A stretch of DNA of 64,000 nt, from IMG/VR virus record IMGVR_UViG_3300008740_000003, positions 25,497 through 89,496 of that record; one strand, 5' to 3'. The notes below the pieces were generated by a model. That model saw only the letters and a list, made by a program, of their open reading frames with translations. It was not told the DNA's origin and did no database searches. Position 1 is the first letter of the stretch. Each line of letters opens with the position of its first letter. This document shows positions 25,224 through 34,391 of this stretch, piece by piece. The position numbers and the translations under genes are program-made. Source of the stretch: a virus.

Positions 25224-28200
25224 ATGGCATTAGTTTCACCAGGAGTACAAGTAAGCGTAATAGACGAAAGTTTCTATACACCGGCCGAACCAGGCACGGT
25301 GCCAATGATATTTGTGGCAACAGCACAAGATAAAACTTCAAGTTCAGGTACAGGTACAGCAACAGGTACATTAGCCGCAAACAACGGTAAAGTTTACCTA
25401 ATGACGTCTCAAAGAGAATTAGCTGAAACATTTGGTGATCCAGTATTCAAAAAAGATGCTAACAATAATCCTATACACGGTGGTGAATTAAACGAATACG
25501 GTTTACAAGCGGCTTACTCATACTTAGGTGTAGCCAACAGAGCATACGTGGCAAGAGCGGCAATTGACACAGGTCAACTAGAAGCAAGTGCTACAATGGC
25601 AACTGCAGATCCTGAATCAGGAACTTCCTGGTTAGATACTGCAAGTACAGATTATGGTATGTTTTCTTGGAACAGTAATGCGTCATCTACTACAGGTGGT
25701 CAAACATACACAAAAATTTATCCAACAGTATTAACTGATACTACACATCTTTCAGGTGGAGACGGTTCAATTCCTAAAACTTCATTTGGTGCAGTAGGTG
25801 ATTATGTTGTTAATGCTACAACTTCATACAATGACATTTATTTCAAAAGATATGATAATACTTGGGTTAATGTAGGAACACCGGCTTGGAAAAAATCCCA
25901 AGCTACAGTAACAGGTACAGTAGCAAATCCTACAGTTACAAACACAGGAACATTTGTAGTAAATGGTTCAACAGTTACATCAGGTGGTACTGATGTTGCG
26001 GCAGTTGTTACTGCAATTAATAACGCGACAATTACAGGAATTTCTGCTAGAGCAGTAGCAGGTATATTAGAAATTTATAGTGAAGGAACTGGCGCTGGTG
26101 GTTATGCAGATACAGTTGTTATAGCAAACGGTGGTGGTAACGCAGGTTTAGAAACAGAATTAGGAATTGCGGCAGGTACTTACTACTTGCCTAAGGCGGA
26201 TGTTCAAGCTCATACTAGTGTTCCAGCTTTCAAAAATTCATCTGGTGGAAATATGACATCAGGAAGACCAGCAGGTTCAATTTGGATTAAAACAACAACT
26301 CCTAATTTAGGATCAAATTATAAAATCAAAAAATTCAATGCAACTACTAAATTATGGGAAGATTTAACATCACCTTTATATTCAAGTGGTAACAATGCTA
26401 TCTACAATTTAGATAGAGTTGGCGGTGGAAAAAATCTTGCTGTTGGTACAACATATATAAACTACGATAATGGTACAACTGAATTAGATTTAAGACCATA
26501 CAGAAGAGCAAATACAGGTAACACATCAATTACTTCAAGTGTAATTGCAACGCAAGTAACAGGCGGTACATACGCATTTAATATTGCTGAATCAATAGTT
26601 GGACAAGATGCAATGTCATCTGCGTCTACTATTTCAGTAACAACTACAGCGGCGGCAACAGACTCAGATGTTATTGCGGCAGGAATTAATGGTGCAGGAA
26701 TGGTTAACGTTAGTGCAACTGTTGACAGTTTAAACAGAGTTGTAATTTCACACAATGACGGTGGTGAAATGCATATTACTGATACTGGCGGAGTATTAGC
26801 ATTAGCTGGTTTCTCAAGCACAACAACTAATATGGAATATGAGCCAGGTACAGATGCGGCAACAAATCCTAAACAATGGAGAGCTTCTAACTGGACAGTA
26901 TTAACATATACAGCTTCAGCAACGGCTCCAACATCACTTGCGGCAGATGGTCAACTTTGGTATTCTTCAGTTATTGATTCTGTTGATATTATGGAACACA
27001 ATGGATCTAAATGGGATGGATATTTAACTGTAAATGCAGGAACAGATCCAGCAGGACCACAAGTAAAAGCTACAGCACCTACTACACAATCAGATGCAAC
27101 AGCATTAGTAGAAGGTGACATTTGGATTGATTCTTCAGACTTAGAAAATTATCCTAAAATTAATAAATGGAATGCAACTTCTCTTAAATGGGTTGCAGTA
27201 GACAACAGTGATCAAACAACAGAAGATGGTGTTGTATTCGCTGACGCTAGAAGTTCAACTGCAGGTGCAGATACAACAGATGCTACAATTGTTGCTTTAC
27301 TATCAAGCGATTATGTAGATACTGATGCTCCAGATCCAGCATTATATCCAAAAGGAACATTGTTATTCAATTTACGTAGAAGTGGATTTAATGTTAAGAA
27401 ATTTGCAAGAAATTATGTAGATACAACAGCTAATAATACTAGAATGGGTGATGTATCAATGAGTGGTTATTATGCTCACAGATGGGTAACAGAATCAGCT
27501 AATAATTCAGATGGTTCAGGTGCATTTGGAAGAAAATCACAAAGAAAAGTTGTAGTACAATCACTACAAGCATTAGTTAATGCTAATCAAGATATTAGAG
27601 ATGATGAATCTAGAATATTCAATTTAGTTGCGGCTCCTGGCTATCCAGAATTAATTGGAGAACTAGTTAGCTTAAACACTGACAGAGGATTATCAGCATT
27701 TATAGTTGGTGATGCTCCGTTTAGATTGTCTTCAGATTCAACATCATTAAGCGATTGGGCAACGAACGTTAATTCAGCAGTTGAAGATAACGACAAAGGA
27801 CTTGTAACTTCAAATGATTATCTTGGAGTATTTTATCCATCAGGATTTACAAGCGATAACTTCGGCAAAAACATAACTGTTCCAGCAAGTCACATGATGC
27901 TTAGAACGATTGCTTTAAGCGATCAAGTTTCTTATCCATGGTTTGCTCCAGCAGGAACTAGACGAGGTACTATAACGAATGCTTCTTCAACTGGTTACAT
28001 TAATAGCGAAGGTGAATTTACTGCGTCAGCATTAAATGAAGGTCAAAGAGATACTTTATACAGTAATAACGTTAATCCAATTACTTTCATAACAGGTGCA
28101 GGTTTAGTTAACTATGGACAAAAAACTAGATCAGGTGCAACTTCATCTTTAGACAGAATTAATGTTTCAAGATTAGTAATTTACATTAGAAGTCAATTAA

Positions 28201-28469
28201 ACAAATTGGCTAGACCTTTTGTGTTTGAACCTAATGATAAAATTACAAGAGATGAAATTAAAGCTCAAGCAGACAGCCTATTACTTGAATTAGTAGGTAA
28301 CAGAGCATTATACGACTTCTTAGTAGTGTGTGATGAATCAAACAACACACCTGCAAGAATAGACAGAAACGAACTTTATTTAGACATAGCAATAGAGCCA
28401 GTTAAAGCAGTGGAATTTATATACATTCCATTAAGACTTAAAAACACTGGTGAAATAGCAGGTTTATAA
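25224..28469 (+). CDS. gp18: Contractile tail sheath protein gp18 with large insertion
   Basis: 1081 residues, against 659 in T4. The N-terminus (LVSPGVQVSVIDESFY, AEPGTVPMIFVATAQDK) and the C-terminal core from about residue 680 (FADARSS, LFNLRRSGFNVKKF, NLVAAPGYPELI, DYLGVFYPSGF, GLVNYGQKT, NVSRLVIYIRSQL) are the conserved sheath domains that polymerise and contract. Residues roughly 95-670 are an insertion. It contains at least three short modules (GSIWIKTTTPN, GQLWYSSV, GDIWIDSSD, each followed by a KWNATxxxW-type segment), probably displayed on the outside of the tail. Confidence 0.93.
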   Translation: MALVSPGVQVSVIDESFYTPAEPGTVPMIFVATAQDKTSSSGTGTATGTLAANNGKVYLMTSQRELAETFGDPVFKKDANNNPIHGGELNEYGLQAAYSYLGVANRAYVARAAIDTGQLEASATMATADPESGTSWLDTASTDYGMFSWNSNASSTTGGQTYTKIYPTVLTDTTHLSGGDGSIPKTSFGAVGDYVVNATTSYNDIYFKRYDNTWVNVGTPAWKKSQATVTGTVANPTVTNTGTFVVNGSTVTSGGTDVAAVVTAINNATITGISARAVAGILEIYSEGTGAGGYADTVVIANGGGNAGLETELGIAAGTYYLPKADVQAHTSVPAFKNSSGGNMTSGRPAGSIWIKTTTPNLGSNYKIKKFNATTKLWEDLTSPLYSSGNNAIYNLDRVGGGKNLAVGTTYINYDNGTTELDLRPYRRANTGNTSITSSVIATQVTGGTYAFNIAESIVGQDAMSSASTISVTTTAAATDSDVIAAGINGAGMVNVSATVDSLNRVVISHNDGGEMHITDTGGVLALAGFSSTTTNMEYEPGTDAATNPKQWRASNWTVLTYTASATAPTSLAADGQLWYSSVIDSVDIMEHNGSKWDGYLTVNAGTDPAGPQVKATAPTTQSDATALVEGDIWIDSSDLENYPKINKWNATSLKWVAVDNSDQTTEDGVVFADARSSTAGADTTDATIVALLSSDYVDTDAPDPALYPKGTLLFNLRRSGFNVKKFARNYVDTTANNTRMGDVSMSGYYAHRWVTESANNSDGSGAFGRKSQRKVVVQSLQALVNANQDIRDDESRIFNLVAAPGYPELIGELVSLNTDRGLSAFIVGDAPFRLSSDSTSLSDWATNVNSAVEDNDKGLVTSNDYLGVFYPSGFTSDNFGKNITVPASHMMLRTIALSDQVSYPWFAPAGTRRGTITNASSTGYINSEGEFTASALNEGQRDTLYSNNVNPITFITGAGLVNYGQKTRSGATSSLDRINVSRLVIYIRSQLNKLARPFVFEPNDKITRDEIKAQADSLLLELVGNRALYDFLVVCDESNNTPARIDRNELYLDIAIEPVKAVEFIYIPLRLKNTGEIAGL

Positions 28470-28472
28470 TAA

Positions 28473-28480
28473 GATAAATA
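28473..28480 (+). promoter_or_regulatory. Late promoter motif GATAAATA (gp19)
   Basis: 15 nt before the gp19 start, with ATAGGAGA as ribosome-binding site between them. Confidence 0.65.
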
Positions 28481-28495
28481 CTATAGGAGAAACAA

Positions 28496-29122
28496 ATGAG
28501 TATATCGACACTATCAAAGATTACAGTACCATTGAATTCTAGCCAATCAGCTAGTAATCAAGGTCTATTGATGCCTAAATTACAATATCGTTTTAGAGTA
28601 TCATTAGAAAACTTTGGTGTATCAACTCCTACAACTGAACTAACAAAACAAGTTGTTGACGTTACAAGACCTAATTTAAGTTTTGAAAATACAACAATAG
28701 ATGTTTACAATTCTAAAGTATTTTTAGCAGGTAAACATACTTGGGAACCAATTACATTAACATTAAGAGAAGATGTTGCAAATAATGTTCAAAAATTAGT
28801 TGGCGAGCAACTACAAAAACAATTTGATTTCTTTGAACAATCTGCGGCGGCTTCAGGTGCAGATTACAAATTCGTAACTAGAATAGAAGTAACTGACGGT
28901 GCAAATGGTGCCAATGTAGTTAATATTTTAGAAACATATGAATTATATGGTTGCTATGTTCAATCAGCAAACTATAACACTTTAGCATACAACTCTAGTG
29001 AACCAGTAACTGTTACGTTAGTAATGCATTATGATAATGCTATACAAACACCACAAGGTACAGGAATAGGTACGTCAGTGGGCAGAACAGTTAATACTTT
29101 AATCACTGGTGGTGGTGCATAA
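28496..29122 (+). CDS. gp19: Tail tube protein gp19
   Basis: 208 residues (T4: 163). YRFRVSLENFG near residue 35, TKQVVDVTRPNLSFE, KHTWEPITLTLRED and a C-terminal VTVLTVM-like strand (PVTVTLVMHYDNAI) are the tube fold. It forms the inner tail tube under the sheath. Located directly after gp18, as in T4, and followed by a strong intrinsic terminator. Confidence 0.9.
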   Translation: MSISTLSKITVPLNSSQSASNQGLLMPKLQYRFRVSLENFGVSTPTTELTKQVVDVTRPNLSFENTTIDVYNSKVFLAGKHTWEPITLTLREDVANNVQKLVGEQLQKQFDFFEQSAAASGADYKFVTRIEVTDGANGANVVNILETYELYGCYVQSANYNTLAYNSSEPVTVTLVMHYDNAIQTPQGTGIGTSVGRTVNTLITGGGA

Positions 29123-29150
29123 TAACAAAATTTAAAATTCCACTAATAGA

Positions 29151-29173
29151 GGAGGCGCTAAGGCGCCTTTTTT
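29151..29173 (+). terminator. Rho-independent terminator after gp19
   Basis: AGGCGC (29153-29158), a TAAG loop, GCGCCT (29163-29168), then a run of T to 29173. GC-rich stem plus U-tract, the clearest intrinsic terminator in the window. It separates the sheath/tube unit from the next late unit. Confidence 0.9.
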
Positions 29174-29197
29174 ATTCTCTACCCTGTTTTTCTACTC

Positions 29198-29205
29198 GAT
29201 AAATA
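29198..29205 (+). promoter_or_regulatory. Late promoter motif GATAAATA
   Basis: Ends 6 nt before the ATG at 29212; no ribosome-binding site fits between, so the transcript may be leaderless. Confidence 0.6.
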
Positions 29206-29211
29206 CTGTAT

Positions 29212-30363
29212 ATGGCAAATTTATTAAATGGATTTTTAGATAATTTAAAAAGCGGTACCTTATCGCCAAAAGGTAATCTTGGTGATTTCGCTCATGCGGC
29301 TAGACTATATGTTGATGATAGTTTTAGACTTGCACCTAAAGTAAAATTTTTATATCACGTAGCATTTACTCTAAATGAATCAGTATTAAAATCTGATCCA
29401 CCAATATCTAAACACGGAACAGAATTAAATATGTTAGTAAAAGGTGTAGAACTACCTAAATATTCTATTGATACAGATACAGTTTTTGCGTATAATAAAA
29501 AAAGAAAAATTCAAAAAAAAATTCAATATGATCCTATAAGCATTGTATTCCATGATGATAATTATGGTGTAACAACTGCTATGTGGGAATCATATTATAG
29601 ATATTATTTTAAAGATGGTAATTATGGAGCTCTTGATAATGCAGGAAATCCTGACTCAGGTGTGCCTAGACAATTTAATAGAACAGCAGGTGGCCCATAT
29701 AATAGAGGAAATACATATTTGTCATCTGATCATAATAGATATAGATTTGGTTTAGATGCTGGATCTTTTGATCCGTTCTTTCGTAGTATTCAAATTTATC
29801 AAATGGCTAGAAAAACATTTACTTGTTTTACAATAGTTAATCCTGTAATTTCTGGTTGGACGCATGATTCAATGCAAAATGAAGAAACTGGTCCAGTAAC
29901 AAATCAAATGACTATAGAATATGAAACTGTATTTTATAGTAGAGGTAGAGTAGTTAAAGGTAGTGCACCTAAAGGATTTGCCTTAGAACATTATGATAAA
30001 ACACCTAGTCCTAATTCTTTAAGTGGTGGAGGAACTACAAGTGTATTTGGTCAAGGAGGAATATTAAGTGGATTATTTAATGATGGTTCAGGTCCTCATA
30101 CATACATAGGTAGTCAATTAGGAGCTGGCGGCGGTAAAATGACTTTAGGGTCTATAATAAGAACTGCCAACAGAATTAAAAATGCTAAAAATTTAACTAA
30201 AGGTGGATTAATACAAGAAGGTGTTAATATATTAACAGGAGCAATAGGTAAAATAGGCGGGACTTCAGATTCTTCTTATGGTGTTGCTAATACTGTTATT
30301 GGTAGAACAGCTTCTAATGTTAGAGGTGGAGTAGTTAAAGCAATTAAAGGAATAAGCAAATAA
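29212..30363 (+). CDS. Tail-tube-fold virion protein, possible baseplate tube initiator (gp54-like)
   Basis: 383 residues. VKFLYHVAFTLN, LVKGVELPKYSID, YDPISIVFHDD, MWESYYRYYF and QMTIEYETVFYSRGRVV are arranged like a gp19-type tube domain, and the last three recall T4 gp54 (DPLVISFRMD, DNQITTFDVTFAYRV). A glycine-rich, low-complexity C-terminal tail of about 110 residues follows. T4 gp54 caps the baseplate and starts tube polymerisation; that role is inferred from pattern only. Otherwise it is a tube-associated structural protein. Confidence 0.55.
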   Translation: MANLLNGFLDNLKSGTLSPKGNLGDFAHAARLYVDDSFRLAPKVKFLYHVAFTLNESVLKSDPPISKHGTELNMLVKGVELPKYSIDTDTVFAYNKKRKIQKKIQYDPISIVFHDDNYGVTTAMWESYYRYYFKDGNYGALDNAGNPDSGVPRQFNRTAGGPYNRGNTYLSSDHNRYRFGLDAGSFDPFFRSIQIYQMARKTFTCFTIVNPVISGWTHDSMQNEETGPVTNQMTIEYETVFYSRGRVVKGSAPKGFALEHYDKTPSPNSLSGGGTTSVFGQGGILSGLFNDGSGPHTYIGSQLGAGGGKMTLGSIIRTANRIKNAKNLTKGGLIQEGVNILTGAIGKIGGTSDSSYGVANTVIGRTASNVRGGVVKAIKGISK

Positions 30364-30731
30364 TGTCACAAAATATACCAAGTACAACAGAAAATAATTC
30401 GGAAACAAATGTAAAAGAATTTTTTAATCAATTTTTTACAGAAACTATAACGTTTCCTAGTAGTCAAGTAGATGCAGTTGTTGGATTTTTCGAATCAAGA
30501 GGATTTGATAAAGTTGCTAGTATAAGCACAGCTACAATTTTATTACAACAAGCAAAATTAGATAATGTAAATGTATTTCAATTAATTGATACATTAAAAG
30601 GATTAAAATCAGCTAATTTAAGTTACATGGTAACTGAAGTATTAAATCATAATAGATCAAAAATTTCTTCTTTAGGTTATAAAATAACCGATTCAAATGA
30701 GGCCACTCAAAAAAGAAATATAGTGGTGTAG
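30363..30731 (+). CDS. Small late protein of unknown function
   Basis: 122 residues, with a low-complexity Ser/Thr/Asn N-terminus followed by helical segments (VDAVVGFFESRGFDKVA, VFQLIDTLKGL, SYMVTEVLNHNRSK). The start overlaps the preceding stop (TAATG) and gp4 follows 3 nt later. Position and coupling point to virion assembly. I recall similar genes next to head-completion genes in marine T4-like phages but cannot name a function. Confidence 0.65.
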   Translation: MSQNIPSTTENNSETNVKEFFNQFFTETITFPSSQVDAVVGFFESRGFDKVASISTATILLQQAKLDNVNVFQLIDTLKGLKSANLSYMVTEVLNHNRSKISSLGYKITDSNEATQKRNIVV

Positions 30732-30734
30732 TCC

Positions 30735-31172
30735 ATGAAGCGTTATCTAAATGGCAAATTCACTCCTAAGAATCCTGGCAAATACATAGGTAATAGATCT
30801 CCTTTATATAGATCAAGTTGGGAATTCGCTTTCATGAGATTCTGTGATGAAAGTCCTAGTATTAGTAAATGGGCCAATGAAGCAATTAAAATTCCTTACA
30901 AACATCCTTTCACAGGAAAGTTTTCAATTTATGTTCCTGATTTCTTTATAGCATACACAGATAAAAAAGGAAAAAGCCACGCAGAAGTTATAGAAATTAA
31001 ACCTGAAAATCAAACTAAAAAAGAAAGTATAGGTGAAAGTAGAACTAACAAAATACACTATGTAGTCAATCAAGCCAAATGGGGTTCCGCTATAGCATGG
31101 TGTAAAAACAAAGGTTTTAGATTTAGAGTTGTTAATGAAAAAGACCTTTTCCATACTGGAAGACGCGGATAA
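30735..31172 (+). CDS. gp4: Head completion protein gp4
   Basis: 145 residues (T4 gp4 about 150). KFTPKNPGKYIGNRSPLYRSSWE, the PDFF strand, and EVIEIKP give an E..PD..ExK nuclease-like arrangement typical of gp4, which is required before tails join DNA-filled heads. Located between tail genes and terminase. No residue of the E/PD/ExK set appears missing. Confidence 0.85.
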   Translation: MKRYLNGKFTPKNPGKYIGNRSPLYRSSWEFAFMRFCDESPSISKWANEAIKIPYKHPFTGKFSIYVPDFFIAYTDKKGKSHAEVIEIKPENQTKKESIGESRTNKIHYVVNQAKWGSAIAWCKNKGFRFRVVNEKDLFHTGRRG

Positions 31173-31179
31173 TATTCTA

Positions 31180-31187
31180 AATAAATA
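31180..31187 (+). promoter_or_regulatory. Late promoter motif AATAAATA (terminase unit)
   Basis: 15 nt upstream of the gp16 ATG, in the 30-nt gap after gp4. Confidence 0.55.
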
Positions 31188-31202
31188 TAGTAGCATATAA
31201 TT

Positions 31203-31709
31203 ATGACCAAAAAATTAGAAGAATTACTAAACTTACCTGAATCTCAAGAAATAGTAGATGAAGAAAAAGCTAAAGAAGTTAAAGCTGACGTTAAAAAAGT
31301 AAAAATTGAAGACCACGAATCTACTAAAAGAGATATAGCAGAATTGGATAAAATAACAGCCGCTTTACCTCAAGTAAAAGGATTAGGAGATATGTCTGAT
31401 ACAGAGGTAAATGATATTAGTTCCAAAGCCATTGACGCATATGAAGATTTAATGGACTTAGGTATGAACGTAGAAAGCAGGTACTCTTCTAGAGTATTTG
31501 AAGTAGCTGGACAAATGCTTAAAACAGCCCTAGATGCCAGGGTAGCTAAAATAGATAAGAAGCTTAAAATGGTCGATTTACAGCTAAAGAAACAAAAGCA
31601 AGACTCTAAACAGGGTGTTGATGACACTACTAACATAGTACAGGGCGAAGGATACGTCATTACTGACCGGAACAGTTTACTCGAGAAGTTGAAGAAACTG
31701 GCTAAATAA
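31203..31709 (+). CDS. gp16: Terminase small subunit gp16
   Basis: 168 residues (T4: 164). Acidic N-terminus, central helical pair (NDISSKAIDAYEDLMDLG, then FEVAGQMLKTALDARVAKIDK) and a C-terminal VITDRNSLLEKL match the T4-type small terminase, whose central coiled coils form the ring that regulates gp17 during packaging. Starts a late unit leading to gp17. Identification rests on layout, size and position rather than a strong motif. Confidence 0.8.
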   Translation: MTKKLEELLNLPESQEIVDEEKAKEVKADVKKVKIEDHESTKRDIAELDKITAALPQVKGLGDMSDTEVNDISSKAIDAYEDLMDLGMNVESRYSSRVFEVAGQMLKTALDARVAKIDKKLKMVDLQLKKQKQDSKQGVDDTTNIVQGEGYVITDRNSLLEKLKKLAK

Positions 31710-32260
31710 TGCATATGGACAAAAGTTTTAAAGAATATCTAGCTGAAAGTAAAAGAACTTACAATTTCAAAGTAGGTTTAGCAGGTATGTTAGCAGATGA
31801 TACAGCTGACAAACTTGAATCAGCTATGCAGAAATATAGTGTAGTTAAAATGAGTAATGGCAAAAAAACGCCTATTCAGAAAAAAGCATTAGATTTTCCT
31901 GCATTAGAAAATACAGAAGTTACATATTTTGATATTGAAGTTGAATATCCAACAACTACTTCTGTACTTGAAGAATATTTAAAACATACATTAGGTTTAG
32001 CTGAAAATCATATAGTAGTTAGAAAACCTGGTGACCCTTTAGTTGCTCAACAAGAAGAGCCAAAAGAAGGTGACGGAAAAGCTAATTTAGAAAGTGAATA
32101 TCCTAAAGCTGATCCTAAAGCACAAAAAACAGCAGGTACTTCTAGAGTAATGGAATTACTTAAAGAATTAGAAAAAGTTAGAAAAGATAGAGAGGCTCCT
32201 GATGCCGCTAAAGATGTTAAAACTAATCCAGAAGGCGACAAAGGAATAATGGAGAGATAA
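31709..32260 (+). CDS. Conserved late protein next to terminase, unknown function
   Basis: 183 residues. The N-terminal domain (FKEYLAESKRTYNFKVGLAG, KKTPIQKKALDFPAL, VTYFDIEVEYPTT) looks like a small alpha/beta fold known to me from marine T4-like phages near terminase. A charged, disordered C-terminus follows. It overlaps gp16 by 1 nt (TAATG). Probably a virion or head-assembly protein; no catalytic motif is seen. Confidence 0.65.
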   Translation: MHMDKSFKEYLAESKRTYNFKVGLAGMLADDTADKLESAMQKYSVVKMSNGKKTPIQKKALDFPALENTEVTYFDIEVEYPTTTSVLEEYLKHTLGLAENHIVVRKPGDPLVAQQEEPKEGDGKANLESEYPKADPKAQKTAGTSRVMELLKELEKVRKDREAPDAAKDVKTNPEGDKGIMER

Positions 32261-32261
32261 G

Positions 32262-32738
32262 ATGGATATTAGAGATTTTATAGGTAAAGTAGACAAGATT
32301 CAAAGCAAAGAAGAAAACAGAAAAGAAGCTAACAAAGAAACTTTAAAAGAAGCAGTTCAGTTTTCTATGGTTGGTGACAATCTTGATGATATCCAAAACT
32401 TCTTACAAATTTTTAAAAATGCAGGAGTACAAGCACCAAAAATGGATGCCGCTACTACTACACAAGACGTAGAAGATATATTACAACCTGATGCCGAAGC
32501 TACAGAAGAAACTAAAGATGAAGTACCTGGTAAAGCAAGTACTACACCTGACCCAGAAGTTAAAGATACTAACTTTATGACAAAGGATATAGCAGGCGGT
32601 ATTAATAAAGCTAAAAAAACTTATCCTAAAGTGTCATCTGGTGACAATCCAATGGCTATGGAACAAGAAACTGTTGATTTTGTTGCAAAAGTTAAAGAAG
32701 ATATAGCAAGTCAATACAAAGAATACAAAGCAAAGTAG
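32262..32738 (+). CDS. Acidic late protein of unknown function
   Basis: 158 residues. MDIRDFIGKVDKIQ helix, a middle rich in Glu/Asp/Thr/Pro, and a C-terminal helix (ETVDFVAKVKEDIASQYKEY). It begins 1 nt after the previous stop. Probably a scaffold-like or head-associated protein by position; not recognised. Confidence 0.6.
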   Translation: MDIRDFIGKVDKIQSKEENRKEANKETLKEAVQFSMVGDNLDDIQNFLQIFKNAGVQAPKMDAATTTQDVEDILQPDAEATEETKDEVPGKASTTPDPEVKDTNFMTKDIAGGINKAKKTYPKVSSGDNPMAMEQETVDFVAKVKEDIASQYKEYKAK

Positions 32739-32770
32739 TTTTCAAAACATTTTCCACCCCCCAGTTTACT

Positions 32771-32778
32771 ACTAAATA
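32771..32778 (+). promoter_or_regulatory. Late promoter motif ACTAAATA (gp17)
   Basis: Ends 5 nt before the gp17 ATG, with no ribosome-binding site between. A C-rich tract (32755-32762) lies just upstream. Leaderless transcription of gp17 is possible, besides read-through from the gp16 unit. Confidence 0.45.
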
Positions 32779-32783
32779 TTAGT

Positions 32784-34376
32784 ATGTCAATGAAAAGTTT
32801 AGATGGTGTACTAACCAAAAAAGCACACCTTAAGGAAAGATTTACAGAGGATCAACTAACAGATCTGACTAAATGTACAAATCCAGATAATGGTTTTGAA
32901 CATTTTGCTAAAAATTATTTTCATATCCAACATCCTGTACAGGGTAAATTATTATTCAAACCTTATGAATATCAATCTAGACTTTTAAACAGTTATCATA
33001 ATTATAGATTTAATATTAATATGCTACCACGACAAAGTGGAAAAACTACTTCAGCCGCTTGTTATCTATTATGGTATGCAATGTTTCATCCAGACCAAGT
33101 TGTATTAATTGCCGCACACAAATTTGCTGGTGCCCAAGAAATTATGCAACGTATTCGTTATGGATATGAATTATGTCCTGATCATATTAGAGCAGGTGTA
33201 ATAAACTATAATAAAGGTTCTATGGAATTTGAAAATGGAAGTAGAATAGTTAGCACAACAACTACTACAAATACTGGAAGAGGTATGGCGATATCATTAT
33301 TATATTGTGATGAGTTTGCTTTCGTAAATGCCGGTATTGCCAGAGAATTTTGGACTTCTATTTCTCCTACACTAGCAACAGGAGGTAAAGCAATAGTTAC
33401 ATCAACTCCTAATTCAGATGAAGATATGTTTGCAACTTTATGGAAACAATCTCAAGATAAATTTGATGAACACGGTAATGAAGCAGAACTTGGATCAAAT
33501 GGCTTTCATGGTTATACTTGTATGTGGAACGAACATCCGGATCGAGATGAAGAATGGAAACAGGCAGAATTAAGTAGAATAGGTGAAGAAAGATTTAGAC
33601 GAGAATATGGTTGTGAATTTTTAGTTTATGATGAAACTTTAATTAATAGTATTTTCTTATCAACGTTAGATGGAAAAGAACCTATAATGAATATGGGACA
33701 AACACGTTGGTATGAAAAAATTAATTCAGAAAGTATTTACGTAATAGCATTAGATCCTGCAATGGGTACCGGTGGAGACAATGCCGCAATACAAGTTTAT
33801 GAATTACCAAGTTACAAACAAGTAGGCGAATGGAAACATAATATGACTGGTATACCACAACAAGTTAGAATTCTAAAAGACATATCAACTTACATTAAAG
33901 ATGAATCAGGAAATCCTAATGGTTCAAATATATATTGGAGTGTAGAAAATAATACAATAGGTGAGTCAGCATTATTAGTAATTCAAGACTTTGGTGAGGA
34001 TTCTATACCCGGTATGTTTGTAAATGAACCTATTAGAAAAGGTCATATTAGAAAATTTAGAAAAGGTTTTAATACAACTCATAAAACTAAAATAAGTGCC
34101 TGTGCAAGATTAAAATCAATGATAGAAAGAAACAAAATGACAATTCATAGTAAACCTCTAATTAGTGAACTTAAATCATATGTGGCGGCAGGTTCCTCTT
34201 ATAGAGCTAAAACAGGTGAAAAAGATGACCTAGTTAGTGCATCTTTATTAGCTATGAGGATCATACAAGTATTAAAAGACTGGGATCCTAAAGTATATAC
34301 GTCATTTAGCCAGGCAGATGAAGATACAACAGAAAGAGTTATACCACTACCAGTGTTCGCAAGTTACACAGGGTAG
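32784..34376 (+). CDS. gp17: Terminase large subunit gp17
   Basis: 530 residues (T4: 610). ATPase domain: Walker A PRQSGKTT at 82-89, Walker B LLYCDE at 172-177, coupling motif TSTPN at 206-210. Nuclease domain: IALDPAMGTGGD with the first metal Asp at 324, then WSVENNTIG and EKDDLVSASLLA near the end, giving the other acidic residues. It packages DNA and cuts the concatemer. All key motifs are intact. It ends inside a late promoter motif for the next gene. Confidence 0.95.
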   Translation: MSMKSLDGVLTKKAHLKERFTEDQLTDLTKCTNPDNGFEHFAKNYFHIQHPVQGKLLFKPYEYQSRLLNSYHNYRFNINMLPRQSGKTTSAACYLLWYAMFHPDQVVLIAAHKFAGAQEIMQRIRYGYELCPDHIRAGVINYNKGSMEFENGSRIVSTTTTTNTGRGMAISLLYCDEFAFVNAGIAREFWTSISPTLATGGKAIVTSTPNSDEDMFATLWKQSQDKFDEHGNEAELGSNGFHGYTCMWNEHPDRDEEWKQAELSRIGEERFRREYGCEFLVYDETLINSIFLSTLDGKEPIMNMGQTRWYEKINSESIYVIALDPAMGTGGDNAAIQVYELPSYKQVGEWKHNMTGIPQQVRILKDISTYIKDESGNPNGSNIYWSVENNTIGESALLVIQDFGEDSIPGMFVNEPIRKGHIRKFRKGFNTTHKTKISACARLKSMIERNKMTIHSKPLISELKSYVAAGSSYRAKTGEKDDLVSASLLAMRIIQVLKDWDPKVYTSFSQADEDTTERVIPLPVFASYTG

Positions 34377-34383
34377 ATAAATA
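34376..34383 (+). promoter_or_regulatory. Late promoter motif GATAAATA
   Basis: Overlaps the last base of the gp17 TAG stop and ends 8 nt before the next ATG; no clear ribosome-binding site between. Confidence 0.55.
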
Positions 34384-34391
34384 CAAGATAT

